Shown: piece by piece, positions 35,206-43,833 of the stretch
Layout: each line of letters starts with the position of its first letter
How positions within the stretch are numbered: the first letter of the stretch is position 1
Source of the DNA: Pelagibacteraceae bacterium AG-345-F21
GTDB taxonomy: Bacteria > Pseudomonadota > Alphaproteobacteria > Pelagibacterales > Pelagibacteraceae
DNA length: 51,992 nt
Direction: 5' to 3'
NCBI GenBank assembly: GCA_003281795.1
Contig: QCAW01000007.1
Coordinates: forward strand, 1 to 51,992
The notes under the pieces: model-generated
What the model saw: the letters and a program-made list of their open reading frames with translations, nothing else
Told to the model about the DNA's origin: nothing
Database searches by the model: none
Program-made: the position numbers and the translations under genes

Positions 35206-36855
35206 ATGATTTCAAAATCTTTTGTAAAAAACCTTAGAAAATATTTTATTTTTTTTATTTTTTTAGTAATTGGTTTGAGTATCTATAAAGACTTTGGCTT
35301 CAATATTGATGAAAAATTTCATAGATCAAATGGATTTTATTGGCTTCGGTATATAGCTGAATTTTTTGGTCTAACCGAACTATCAATTATAGCTAATGAT
35401 AAACTAGCAAACATTCCAGCTTTTACACTGTCTTCAGTAGATTATTATAATAAGTATGGAATCGTATTCGATGTACCTGCTGCGATTATTGAAATTTTAT
35501 TTAAACTAGATAGTCCAATTGATTATTATCATGCTAGGCATCTTTTAACATTCTTATATTTTTTTATTAGTCTAATTTTTTTATATAAAGTTTTATTAAA
35601 CAGATTTAAAAGTGACTACATTGCAATTTTAGGAGTTTTACTACTATTCATTACTCCAAGAATATTTGGTGATAGTTTTCAAAATAATAAAGATATTATT
35701 TTTCTTAGTTTTACTATTATATCAACATATTTCTGTTTTAAAATATTAGAAAAAAATAAAAAAAAAAATATTTTTTTATTTTGTTTTTTTTCAGCAATAG
35801 CAACGTCTTTAAGATTATTTGGAGTTTTTTTACCAATATCACTCATTGCCATTCAATTGATTCTTATAAAAAAAGAAAACTATAAAGCGCTTGTTAAAAA
35901 TATTTTATTAATAGTGTTTTATTTTATAATATTTTTAATTTTAGTTTGGCCTTTGTTGTGGGAAAACTCTTTATCTAATTTTTTAAGTTATTTTAAAATT
36001 TTAGATGATTATTTTGGTGCGAAAGTTTTTTTTGGAGGAAATTATTATGAGTCAGATCAACTGCCGTATTATTATCTTCCTTTTTGGATAATTATTTCAA
36101 CACCACTTTTACACCTTCTACTTTTTTTTCATGGTTTTTTAATTATGAGTAAAAGATTTTTTTCAAGACTAATTAATTTTAATGAAAATAATCTATATCC
36201 AGATTTTTGGAGAAGCAAAAATGAAATGAAAGATTTTTTTATTCTTTTTAACTTTTTAGCAATCCTCTTTGGTTTAATTTTTTTTAATATAAAACTATAT
36301 AATAGTTGGAGAATTGGATATTTTTTATATTTTTTTATTATATATTTTTGCGTTTATGATCTTAGTTTTTTATTCAACAAAAGAAAATTCGATAAAATTA
36401 AGATCATTGGCTTCAAATTAATCTTATTCTCTCTAATTATTTATACATCTTTAAGAATAATAGTTTACCATCCGTATCAATCATTTTATTTTAATGCTCT
36501 GGTGCCAAAAATTATTAAAGATAATGTTGAAGTTGATTATACCGGACTTTCTTCAATAAAATTTCTTAATGAAGTTTTAAATGAAGAGTCGGAAAATAAA
36601 CAAATTAAAATTGGAGTTGCTTCTTGGTATCCAATTTGGAGAATGTTAGAACTTTTGGATAAAAAAAAAATTAATAATGCTAAAATTGTAGAAATTAAAC
36701 AAAATCATACTGCAGATTTTCTTTATACAAATCGTATCTCTGATGTTGATAAGAGGTATAATAAAAAATATGATATTCCCTCTAATTTTAAAAAATATAA
36801 AGAATTAAATATTGATGGAACCACAATATACGAGGTATATAGAAAAATTAAATGA
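35206..36855 (+). CDS. GT39-like polytopic glycosyltransferase
   Basis: A 549-residue inner-membrane protein with about ten to twelve hydrophobic segments and a C-terminal soluble domain (about residues 440-549). GFNIDEKFH (about 33-41) at the first periplasmic loop resembles the acidic catalytic site of ArnT/PMT-type enzymes, and TPRIFGDSFQNNKDI (about 148-162) matches the P-R-x-F-x(2)-S-F-x-N-x-KD motif of bacterial GT39 relatives. Such enzymes move a sugar from a polyprenyl-phosphate carrier to lipid or protein on the periplasmic side. Donor and acceptor are unknown. The ATG at 35206 is used; a TTG two codons earlier is less likely. First of three rightward cassette genes. Confidence 0.72.
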   Translation: MISKSFVKNLRKYFIFFIFLVIGLSIYKDFGFNIDEKFHRSNGFYWLRYIAEFFGLTELSIIANDKLANIPAFTLSSVDYYNKYGIVFDVPAAIIEILFKLDSPIDYYHARHLLTFLYFFISLIFLYKVLLNRFKSDYIAILGVLLLFITPRIFGDSFQNNKDIIFLSFTIISTYFCFKILEKNKKKNIFLFCFFSAIATSLRLFGVFLPISLIAIQLILIKKENYKALVKNILLIVFYFIIFLILVWPLLWENSLSNFLSYFKILDDYFGAKVFFGGNYYESDQLPYYYLPFWIIISTPLLHLLLFFHGFLIMSKRFFSRLINFNENNLYPDFWRSKNEMKDFFILFNFLAILFGLIFFNIKLYNSWRIGYFLYFFIIYFCVYDLSFLFNKRKFDKIKIIGFKLILFSLIIYTSLRIIVYHPYQSFYFNALVPKIIKDNVEVDYTGLSSIKFLNEVLNEESENKQIKIGVASWYPIWRMLELLDKKKINNAKIVEIKQNHTADFLYTNRISDVDKRYNKKYDIPSNFKKYKELNIDGTTIYEVYRKIK

Positions 36856-37112
36856 AAACTTTTATTTATAAAATTTTAATATTTTTTGTAGTTTTTTTTG
36901 TTCTGTATCAAATTACAGTTGGTAAAACTATCAATGAGATAGAGTCCAGAATTGAATTTTCTAAATCAAAAGAAAATATAGAATATGTTAAATCAAAAAT
37001 AAAAGAAGAAATGAGAAAGTCTCTCACTAAAGAAAAATATATATCCACTGAGGATGCTCAATTGATAAATGATTTTCTTAATAAAATAAAAAAAGATCTT
37101 AAAATTAATTAA
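36852..37112 (+). CDS. Small membrane-anchored protein of unknown function
   Basis: An 86-residue protein not assigned to any family. It has one N-terminal hydrophobic segment (about residues 5-24, FIYKILIFFVVFFVLYQITV), then a soluble, charged region with helical heptad-like character (NEIESRIEFSKSKENIEYVKSKIKEEMRKSLTKEKY). It is probably a single-pass inner-membrane protein with its C-terminus outside. Its ATG overlaps the GT39-like gene stop as ATGA, and the GT2 gene follows after eight bases, so it is translated within the glycosyltransferase operon and may help one of those enzymes. Confidence 0.6.
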   Translation: MKTFIYKILIFFVVFFVLYQITVGKTINEIESRIEFSKSKENIEYVKSKIKEEMRKSLTKEKYISTEDAQLINDFLNKIKKDLKIN

Positions 37113-37120
37113 TTAAAAAA

Positions 37121-37975
37121 TTGCAAAATTATATTATTTTATTGCCACTTTATAATGACTGGAAGTCACTTCAAAAACTTCTTTATTTAATAAATACTAA
37201 ACTAAAAAAATTTCGTAAAAAAGTTGAAGTTTTAGTTATTGATGATAATTCTACTATTTCACCTAGCCTTAATATTAAAAATTTAAAAAATATCAAAAAA
37301 TTAAAATTACTGAAATTAAAAAAAAATTTAGGAAGTCAAAAAGCGATTTCTATTGGTTTATCTTATTTAAATAAAGTAAAAAAAAAATCTATTATTACAA
37401 TTTTAGACTCCGACGGTGAAGATGATTTTAATAAAATTTTAGATATGATAAAATTTGCAGAAGCCAATAAAAATAAAGTAATCGTTTCTTGTCGTACGAA
37501 AAGAAGGGAAGGTAATATTTTTGTTTTTTTTTACTTATTGCACAAAATTATCACTTTTGCTTTTACGTTTAAGTGGATAAATTTTGGAAATTATTCTTGT
37601 TTTGACTCAAAAAATCTTAGTAAAATTTTATCGAATAATAACTCGTGGTTTGCTTTTTCTTCATGTGTAGCTAAAAATTGTGAAATAATTAAATTAAAAG
37701 CAGAAAGAAAAAAAAGATTTTTTGGAAAGTCAAAACTTTCATTTGTTGGTTTGTTTTTTCATGCGTTGAGAGTTAATGTTCCTTTTATTTCAAGAATTGT
37801 ATTATCATCATTATTTTACACAATCATTTTAATTGCTCTTAAAGAAAATATTACTTTTTTTCTATATCCAAGTATAAGTTTTATTATTTTGTTTAACTTG
37901 ACTTTAATTTTTACTTTTTTTTATTCAGTTCCTTGGGAATATAATAAAAGAATGAAATTCATAAGCAAAGTGTAA
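37121..37975 (+). CDS. GT2-family glycosyltransferase with C-terminal membrane helices
   Basis: A 284-residue protein. The GT-A fold starts MQNYIILLPLYNDWKSLQKLL; VLVIDDNSTIS (about residues 38-48) binds UDP or another nucleotide, LKKNLGSQKAISIGLSYL follows, and the metal motif is LDSDGED (about 94-100). Two hydrophobic helices near the C-terminus (about 222-242 and 246-270) recall dolichyl/undecaprenyl-phosphate sugar synthases. It could make a polyprenyl-phosphate sugar for the GT39-like enzyme upstream. Translation starts at TTG (37121), as no ATG fits the start of the fold. Confidence 0.75.
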   Translation: MQNYIILLPLYNDWKSLQKLLYLINTKLKKFRKKVEVLVIDDNSTISPSLNIKNLKNIKKLKLLKLKKNLGSQKAISIGLSYLNKVKKKSIITILDSDGEDDFNKILDMIKFAEANKNKVIVSCRTKRREGNIFVFFYLLHKIITFAFTFKWINFGNYSCFDSKNLSKILSNNNSWFAFSSCVAKNCEIIKLKAERKKRFFGKSKLSFVGLFFHALRVNVPFISRIVLSSLFYTIILIALKENITFFLYPSISFIILFNLTLIFTFFYSVPWEYNKRMKFISKV

Positions 37976-37983
37976 TTCTAATC

Positions 37984-38604
37984 TTATATTTTTTTAATTA
38001 AAACATTCATTAACTTAGGAATTCTGATTTTTTTTCCTAAATATTTAAATTTAAGTTTTTTTTTATAGAACATTAATGCTCTTTTTGTATCTGTTTCACA
38101 TGACAAATACTTAGTGTTTTTATCTTTTTTATTTTTAATTATGTATTCCATTAATTTTTTTCCTATACCTTTCGATTGATATTTTTTTGCTATTGCTAAT
38201 AGGTTTAAATTTAAGGAATTTTCAAAAATAACTCTGTTTTTCTTAGATATAAGTAAATTATCCATATTAAGTTTTAAAAAAATCAAATTAAGGATTGTCA
38301 ATATTTTTAACTTTAAAATTAAATCGACTAAAAAAAAATATTGATATTTTTTGAAATTAATAGATAAATAAATTGGTTTACTTGATGTAATTGCATATCC
38401 TATTATTTTTTTATTATATGCAATAAATAAATCTAACTGCTTGGAGTAAATCACTTCATTTATATATATTATAAGATTTTCGTCATTTAATTTTGATAAA
38501 ATTGAGGACTTGTTTTCAGATCTAATAATAAAAATTAATTCTTTTAAATCTCTTTTTTTTAATTTTTTTTTTACATTTTTAAATTGAATTTTTTTAAATT
38601 TCAT
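37984..38604 (-). CDS. GNAT-family N-acetyltransferase
   Basis: A 206-residue protein. The acetyl-CoA pyrophosphate loop is in NLLAIAKKYQSKGIGKKLMEYIIK (Q-x-x-G-x-G), and the C-terminal YLSCETDTKRALMFYKKKLKFKYLGKKIRIP fits the GNAT motif B region (N-x-x-A-x-x-F-Y-x-K-x-G-F, here with R for N). The N-terminal half is lysine-rich with weak similarity only. The substrate could be an amino sugar, given the aminotransferase in the same group. Start ATG at 38604 overlaps the stop of the upstream membrane gene as ATGA. Confidence 0.75.
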   Translation of the reverse strand: MKFKKIQFKNVKKKLKKRDLKELIFIIRSENKSSILSKLNDENLIIYINEVIYSKQLDLFIAYNKKIIGYAITSSKPIYLSINFKKYQYFFLVDLILKLKILTILNLIFLKLNMDNLLISKKNRVIFENSLNLNLLAIAKKYQSKGIGKKLMEYIIKNKKDKNTKYLSCETDTKRALMFYKKKLKFKYLGKKIRIPKLMNVLIKKI

Positions 38605-40187
38605 GATTGTAAATACTGACACCTATTTATTTTGATTTTTTTAATATAATCATTTATATGCTCAATATTATAACAGTTATTAGGCAGGTAATCTAAAACG
38701 AGTATTTTAAGAAATTTTTTATTAATTTTTTTGTCTGTAAAGAAGATATAAATATTTTCAATTTCATTTTTATTAATGTTATTTTTAAAATATAATTTAT
38801 ATTTATCAAAATATTCACTTCCTAATTGTGGATATGAAATTCTATCGTAAGTTCTGCTAGGTGAATTTAACTTTTCATTTAATAATGAAGAATAAAATAA
38901 ATAATTACTTAGTAAAATTTTTCTACTTTTATCAGCCTTTAATAAAAGATAAAATTTTTTTATGATTTTGAGTTCCTCTTTAGGTTCTTTAAAACTTGGA
39001 CTTATCCAATTTAAGCCTTGAAAAAAATCTTTTTCAAATTCAATTTTAACGGCATCGCTTAAATTGGTGTTTGCTAATTCATGAAATTTACGATCCACGT
39101 TAAACCTTTCATGGTATTTCCATGTTGAAAAAATACAAACTAATATAAAAACTATTTTTAAAAAAAATTTTTTCTTAAATTTAACGTTGTCGACTAGATA
39201 TATCGTAAAAGCACATAAAATGGGTATTAGAAAAAAAATAAAAATTTGATTTTTTGTAAAAATTTGATGGTGTATCAATGAAATAGTATAAATAGTTATT
39301 ATAAAAAAATAATTCAACTTTCGTTCACTAATTTTTTTACTCTTGATAATTTCCTTTCCAATAAAGATAAAAATAAATATTAAAAAAAAATAAATAAATT
39401 TAAAATTAAAAAATACGTTATTTAAATTTAATGAATAACTATTATACCTATCCTGAGCTATATCACTTGGAAATATAATTAATTGAAAGAAAAAGTTTTT
39501 AAAATCAGTTCCTGTTAAAAATAAAAAAATTAAAAATAATGTAAAAAAAGTTATCACGCCATACAAAGAATATATGATCGGTAATAAACTTTTTGTTCTG
39601 TAACTATAAAAGACTAAATATATTCCCATGCCTAAAATTGTATACCCAGCTGGAACTTGTTTGCTTAAAAACGCTAATCCAAAGACTATAGTTGAAAAAA
39701 ATATGTAAATATTATTATTATTTTTTATTGCTAGTATCAAATAGTATACCGCTATTAGAGATAAGAAGGCTGAATGTAAATCTAAAAATGGTGTTCCGCT
39801 AACTGGGTATGCTAAAATTGAAAAGCTTATGGATAGAAGAAATGCTTTAAAATCTCCAATTTTGAAATCTTTAAATATTTTAAATGAAAAGATAGTAAGT
39901 ATTAAATTAAATAATGAAGAGTGTATTACGTAACTTTTCCAGTTAACACCAAAAATTTTAAAAAACAAAGATTGTATATAATCTACAAATAAACCATGGA
40001 CTATCCAATAATCTCTTATAGGTAATTCATTATTTAGTATTCTTGAACCAGCATCAAAATGTAAGAATGTATCAAGTGGTAAAACCCCTCTAGACGCTGT
40101 CCAGTAGTTAATTGCAAATGAAAAAGTGATCAAAAAAATGTAGTAAAAATATAATATACTTATCTTTGAATTAAATTTTGAAACCAT
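38601..40187 (-). CDS. GT-C-like polytopic membrane protein
   Basis: A 528-residue protein with about ten to eleven membrane helices and a C-terminal soluble part (about residues 375-528). Near the N-terminus RGVLPLDTFLHFDAGSRILN followed by ELPIRDYWIVHGLFVDY resembles the first loop of RgtA/ArnT-like GT-C proteins (D...G..il.G..pY.D....hgP). The catalytic aspartates in that loop are plausible, but no motif of a named family is complete. It probably handles a lipid-linked sugar at the periplasmic face. It lies directly after the aminotransferase gene with no gap and overlaps the GNAT gene. Confidence 0.6.
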   Translation of the reverse strand: MVSKFNSKISILYFYYIFLITFSFAINYWTASRGVLPLDTFLHFDAGSRILNNELPIRDYWIVHGLFVDYIQSLFFKIFGVNWKSYVIHSSLFNLILTIFSFKIFKDFKIGDFKAFLLSISFSILAYPVSGTPFLDLHSAFLSLIAVYYLILAIKNNNNIYIFFSTIVFGLAFLSKQVPAGYTILGMGIYLVFYSYRTKSLLPIIYSLYGVITFFTLFLIFLFLTGTDFKNFFFQLIIFPSDIAQDRYNSYSLNLNNVFFNFKFIYFFLIFIFIFIGKEIIKSKKISERKLNYFFIITIYTISLIHHQIFTKNQIFIFFLIPILCAFTIYLVDNVKFKKKFFLKIVFILVCIFSTWKYHERFNVDRKFHELANTNLSDAVKIEFEKDFFQGLNWISPSFKEPKEELKIIKKFYLLLKADKSRKILLSNYLFYSSLLNEKLNSPSRTYDRISYPQLGSEYFDKYKLYFKNNINKNEIENIYIFFTDKKINKKFLKILVLDYLPNNCYNIEHINDYIKKIKINRCQYLQS

Positions 40188-41444
40188 TTAATTAATTTTT
40201 TTAAAAAAATTATCAATATTATAAATTATATAATCTATATAATCTCTTTTTATTTTTATGTGATTGGGCAAACATATAATTCTATTTTCGTAGTTTTCTA
40301 CATTATATCTATTTTTTCCTTTAAAAATTTTATGACAATCAGAATATTGTATTGCTTTGGTTTCAATCCCTTTGCTAAGAAGATGATTGACTAAAATTTC
40401 TTTTATTTTATCGTTTTGCAATATTAATGGATAATCATTAAAATTTTGAAAATTTTTATCCTTTATTCTGATAATCTTTAAGTTTTTATTTTTATTTTTT
40501 TTAAATAATTTTTCATAATAAAGATTATTATTTTTTCTTATTTTATGATTAAGTTCTATATTTTTTTTATTTTGTAATTGAAATAAAATCATTTGTTTTG
40601 AAATTGCATTAATTTTAGTAAAGAAATTATTTTCAAAATTTTTTTTTTTAAATTTGAGACTGGGATAAAACATGGATAAAAAAAATTTGTTATTTGTCTT
40701 GTGTGACCAATTTACAATTTTTATAAAGAATATTTTATATAAAAGATTTACTGATAAAACTTTTAATATAATATAAGTAAAACATTGTTTCAAATACTTG
40801 AAACTTGGAAAACTATTAAAATTTTTTAATTTTTTTAATGAATAATCGTTAAAAAATTTATCATTAGTAGAAACACTTCCACCATACATACCCGAAATAT
40901 TTTTCATTATATTAAAACTATGTAAAGTGTAATCACCAAAACTGCCTGAATAGACTCTTTTTTTATTTGCTGCTGTTGAGTAATTGCTAAAATAAATTGC
41001 ATTATCCTCTATTAAATCAATCTTTTTTTTTCTACAAATTTTTTTAATTTCTATTATTTCTTCTCGAGTATTAAAAATATTTGTTACCACTATGGCCAAT
41101 GTATTTTTATTTATTTTTGTTTTTAAGTCAGTAGAAGAGATAAAAAGATTTTCATTAAGTTTAGGAAATACGATCTGTAAATTTAAGTTTTTACATATAT
41201 TGGCCATCTCGGCTAAATTGTACGAATTTAGAATTATTTCTTTTTTTTTTGGCTTTTTTTCTTTTAAGTAACTTAAAATTAAATAGAAACCTACCCGTAA
41301 CTGACCTGTCAATATTGTATAATCTTTTTTTGTATATCTATTTAACAAGTTTTGAATTTTGATCTGATTGTTTTGATCTTTTTGAATCAACGATAAAAAA
41401 AAATACTTAAATTTAAGATAAATATAAATTCTAAAATAACTCAT
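40188..41444 (-). CDS. DegT/DnrJ/EryC1-type PLP aminotransferase
   Basis: A 418-residue fold-type I aminotransferase of the sugar-aminating family. TILTGQLRVGFYLILSYLKE lines up with the N-terminal substrate loop, INKNTLAIVVTNIFNT with the central strand, LIEDNAIYFS (E146-D147) with the pyridine-binding aspartate, and the internal-aldimine lysine is K181 in HSFNIMKNISGMYGGSVSTND. The C-terminal third is divergent. Relatives aminate keto-sugars on nucleotides or keto-cyclitols. It overlaps the GMC gene by four bases, which makes the oxidised product of that enzyme the obvious substrate candidate, though this is inference. Confidence 0.8.
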   Translation of the reverse strand: MSYFRIYIYLKFKYFFLSLIQKDQNNQIKIQNLLNRYTKKDYTILTGQLRVGFYLILSYLKEKKPKKKEIILNSYNLAEMANICKNLNLQIVFPKLNENLFISSTDLKTKINKNTLAIVVTNIFNTREEIIEIKKICRKKKIDLIEDNAIYFSNYSTAANKKRVYSGSFGDYTLHSFNIMKNISGMYGGSVSTNDKFFNDYSLKKLKNFNSFPSFKYLKQCFTYIILKVLSVNLLYKIFFIKIVNWSHKTNNKFFLSMFYPSLKFKKKNFENNFFTKINAISKQMILFQLQNKKNIELNHKIRKNNNLYYEKLFKKNKNKNLKIIRIKDKNFQNFNDYPLILQNDKIKEILVNHLLSKGIETKAIQYSDCHKIFKGKNRYNVENYENRIICLPNHIKIKRDYIDYIIYNIDNFFKKIN

Positions 41445-42859
41445 TTAGACAATAATTTACCTATTCTCCTTGCATTTGCTATGACTAATCCAAGTGGATA
41501 TTTATTTGTTTTAAAGTCGAATACAGATCCATCCACAATATAAATGTTTTTATTCGCAAGTAGCTGGCATTTGTTGTTAACACCTAATCTTCCTTTTTTT
41601 TTAAACGGGATACTTCCAAAATAATGATAATCAGCACCGTTTCCTGGGTAATATGTTTTATAAAAAGGATAAATAACCTTTTTTGATACTAGAAATTTAA
41701 ATATTTTTTTACTTTGTTCCTTTAGTTTTTTACTAGCATCATTTGCTTTGCTTAATAAAGTAAATTTATTACTTTCTCTTTTTAAAAATAAATTGCTATA
41801 ACTAGAGTCTAATAGTAAATTTGAAAAAATTAATCTATTTTGAAAAAGATTTACTAAAAATTTTATTGGATACAGATAGGGAAATCCCTCAATCAAAGAC
41901 TCGGTTATAAATTTATTTCCAGGTCTAATATCAGCTGAAAATCTTTTTTTAAATGATTTATTAACTACCTGCATCAGCGAAGGTGTAAATTTTAATTTTG
42001 AATTAATCGGCTTTCTTGAAAAAAATAAACCAAATAACCTTGGATGGTGTTTAATCTTTATTTCATCTTTAATTTTAAGGTAATCTATTAAAATTTTTGT
42101 TGTAGCAATAGCTCCAGCAGCAAATATGATCTTTTTACAATGAATAGTTTTGCTATTATTTTTATTTTTTAAAACTAATTGAATGATACCTTTATTTTTT
42201 ACGATTTTATCAACATAATAGTTATGAAATATTATTTTTTTTCTTTTATCAATTTTTTTTAAAAAAATTTCTGGTACAAGTCTATCGTTGTTTTCATTAA
42301 TTTGATCAAAATATATATATTTTTTTTTTGAAAAATAACCAAGAATTGGCTTTTCAAATTTAAAAAAATTATCTTTGATTTTAATTAGTTTGTTAAGAAA
42401 TGTCGGTATTTCGAAATTATTTTTATAAATTAATTTTTCATTAGAATAAAAATTTCCTATAATTTTAAATTTTTTCAAAAATTCAACAAATTCTTTCTCT
42501 ATTAGTTTAAAAGTTTTTCCTTTCAATTCTTTCTGATCGTTAAAAAAATAGTTATCTAGCTGCAAACCCCAATAATTGGATAATCCACCTGACGCTAAAA
42601 CACCCAGCGCATTACAATTTTTTTCTAATTTAATTTGATTTGAAGAGAAATAATTTTCTATAAGAATATTTTTCCCTTTCATTTGAGATGGTAATGGTCC
42701 TGCTTTAAATTTTTTTTTAAATTTTAAAATACTTTTAAAGTCTGGTGATATTACATGTACCTTCTTTTTTTTTTCAAGGTATGTGTCTATAAAATTTAAA
42801 CTCGATAATCCACTTCCAATTACTACTAAATCCAAAATTTTTTTTTGTTTGACCTTCAT
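41441..42859 (-). CDS. GMC-type FAD-dependent oxidoreductase
   Basis: A 472-residue flavoprotein. The dinucleotide-binding motif VVIGSGLSSLNFID (residues 12-25) opens it, GVLASGGLSNYWGLQLDNY carries the family FAD-contact loop, KKIIFAAGAIATTKILID is the second family signature, and the C-terminus shows DYHYFGSIPF (candidate catalytic histidine) with NIYIVDGSVFDFKTNKYPLGLVIANARRIG, like the GMC C-terminal N-P segment. Such enzymes oxidise alcohol groups of sugars, cyclitols or sterols. No signal peptide is seen, so it is likely cytoplasmic. The gene starts six bases after the mdh stop and could be co-transcribed with mdh. Confidence 0.77.
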   Translation of the reverse strand: MKVKQKKILDLVVIGSGLSSLNFIDTYLEKKKKVHVISPDFKSILKFKKKFKAGPLPSQMKGKNILIENYFSSNQIKLEKNCNALGVLASGGLSNYWGLQLDNYFFNDQKELKGKTFKLIEKEFVEFLKKFKIIGNFYSNEKLIYKNNFEIPTFLNKLIKIKDNFFKFEKPILGYFSKKKYIYFDQINENNDRLVPEIFLKKIDKRKKIIFHNYYVDKIVKNKGIIQLVLKNKNNSKTIHCKKIIFAAGAIATTKILIDYLKIKDEIKIKHHPRLFGLFFSRKPINSKLKFTPSLMQVVNKSFKKRFSADIRPGNKFITESLIEGFPYLYPIKFLVNLFQNRLIFSNLLLDSSYSNLFLKRESNKFTLLSKANDASKKLKEQSKKIFKFLVSKKVIYPFYKTYYPGNGADYHYFGSIPFKKKGRLGVNNKCQLLANKNIYIVDGSVFDFKTNKYPLGLVIANARRIGKLLSK

Positions 42860-42865
42860 TTTAAG

Positions 42866-43822
42866 TTAAAGGTCAGGATCTATTTTCTTAGCTGCATCAT
42901 ATAAATTTTGAACTGATTTTACTGAGTCTTTAAATGCTGCTTCCTCATCTTTTGTAAGTTTTAATTGAATAATTTTTTCCACACCAGATTTCCCTATAAT
43001 AACTGGAACTCCAGCATAAATATTATTAAATCCATATTCTCCACTTAAAAAGGCAGCGCAGGGTAATTCTTTTTTTAAATCATTAACATAGCTTTCAGCC
43101 ATTTCAACGCCCGAAGCTGCAGGTGCATAAAATGCTGAGCCTTTTTCTAAATATTTAACGATTTCTGCTCCACCTTTTTTTGTTCTATCAACTATTTCGC
43201 CTAATCGCTCTTTTGTAATTTTTCCCTCTTTTATCAATTCACCTATTTTTTTTCCCTCAATTTTGGTTGAACCTAGCATTGCAACCATGCTATCCCCGTG
43301 GCCACCGAGCACAAAGGATCTAATTTTATTAACGGAAATTTTTAATTCTTGAGATAAAAAATAAATAAATCTTGAAGAGTCTAAGATTCCAGCCATTCCA
43401 ACAATTTTATTTTTTGGTAAACCTGAATACTTCTGTAAAGCCATCACTATTACATCTAGCGGATTTGTAATGCATATAACGAAAGCGTTTGGTGATGTTC
43501 TTTTAATACCATCAGCTACTTCTTTTATGATTTTAAGATTAATTCCTAGCAAATCGTCTCTTGTCATACCTGGTTTTCTGGGGACGCCTGCAGTAATTAT
43601 GATTACGTCAGAATTCTTAGTATCTTCATAGTCACTTGTCCCAGATAAGTTTATATTAAACCCGTTAACTGGTGATGACTGAGCTATATCCAATGCTTTG
43701 CCTTTAGCTATTCCTGCAGCTACATCAAATAATACTACGTCTCCAAGTTCTTTTAATGCAATCAAGTGAGCGAGTGTTCCTCCAATTTGTCCGGCTCCTA
43801 TTAAAGTAATTTTTTTTCTCAT
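42866..43822 (-). CDS. mdh: Malate dehydrogenase (LDH-like, alphaproteobacterial type)
   Basis: A 318-residue NAD-dependent enzyme converting malate to oxaloacetate. [20 protein letters not shown] (NAD fold), [20 protein letters not shown] (substrate arginines R82 and R88), [11 protein letters not shown] (R151) and the catalytic histidine H175 in LGGHGDSMV are all present. The arginine at 82 marks it as malate rather than lactate dehydrogenase. I chose the ATG at 43822 because AAGGAG lies four bases before it and the family begins right at this glycine-rich motif; a longer form from 43888 would run into mmsA. Confidence 0.96.
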   Translation of the reverse strand: MRKKITLIGAGQIGGTLAHLIALKELGDVVLFDVAAGIAKGKALDIAQSSPVNGFNINLSGTSDYEDTKNSDVIIITAGVPRKPGMTRDDLLGINLKIIKEVADGIKRTSPNAFVICITNPLDVIVMALQKYSGLPKNKIVGMAGILDSSRFIYFLSQELKISVNKIRSFVLGGHGDSMVAMLGSTKIEGKKIGELIKEGKITKERLGEIVDRTKKGGAEIVKYLEKGSAFYAPAASGVEMAESYVNDLKKELPCAAFLSGEYGFNNIYAGVPVIIGKSGVEKIIQLKLTKDEEAAFKDSVKSVQNLYDAAKKIDPDL

Positions 43823-43826
43823 ATAT

Positions 43827-43832
43827 CTCCTT
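43827..43832 (-). promoter_or_regulatory. Shine-Dalgarno sequence deciding the mdh start
   Basis: The minus strand reads AAGGAG followed by ATAT and ATG. This is one of the few clear Shine-Dalgarno sequences here; it lies in the 11-base gap between the mmsA stop and the mdh ATG, and rules out the longer upstream in-frame start. Confidence 0.75.
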
Positions 43833-43833
43833 T

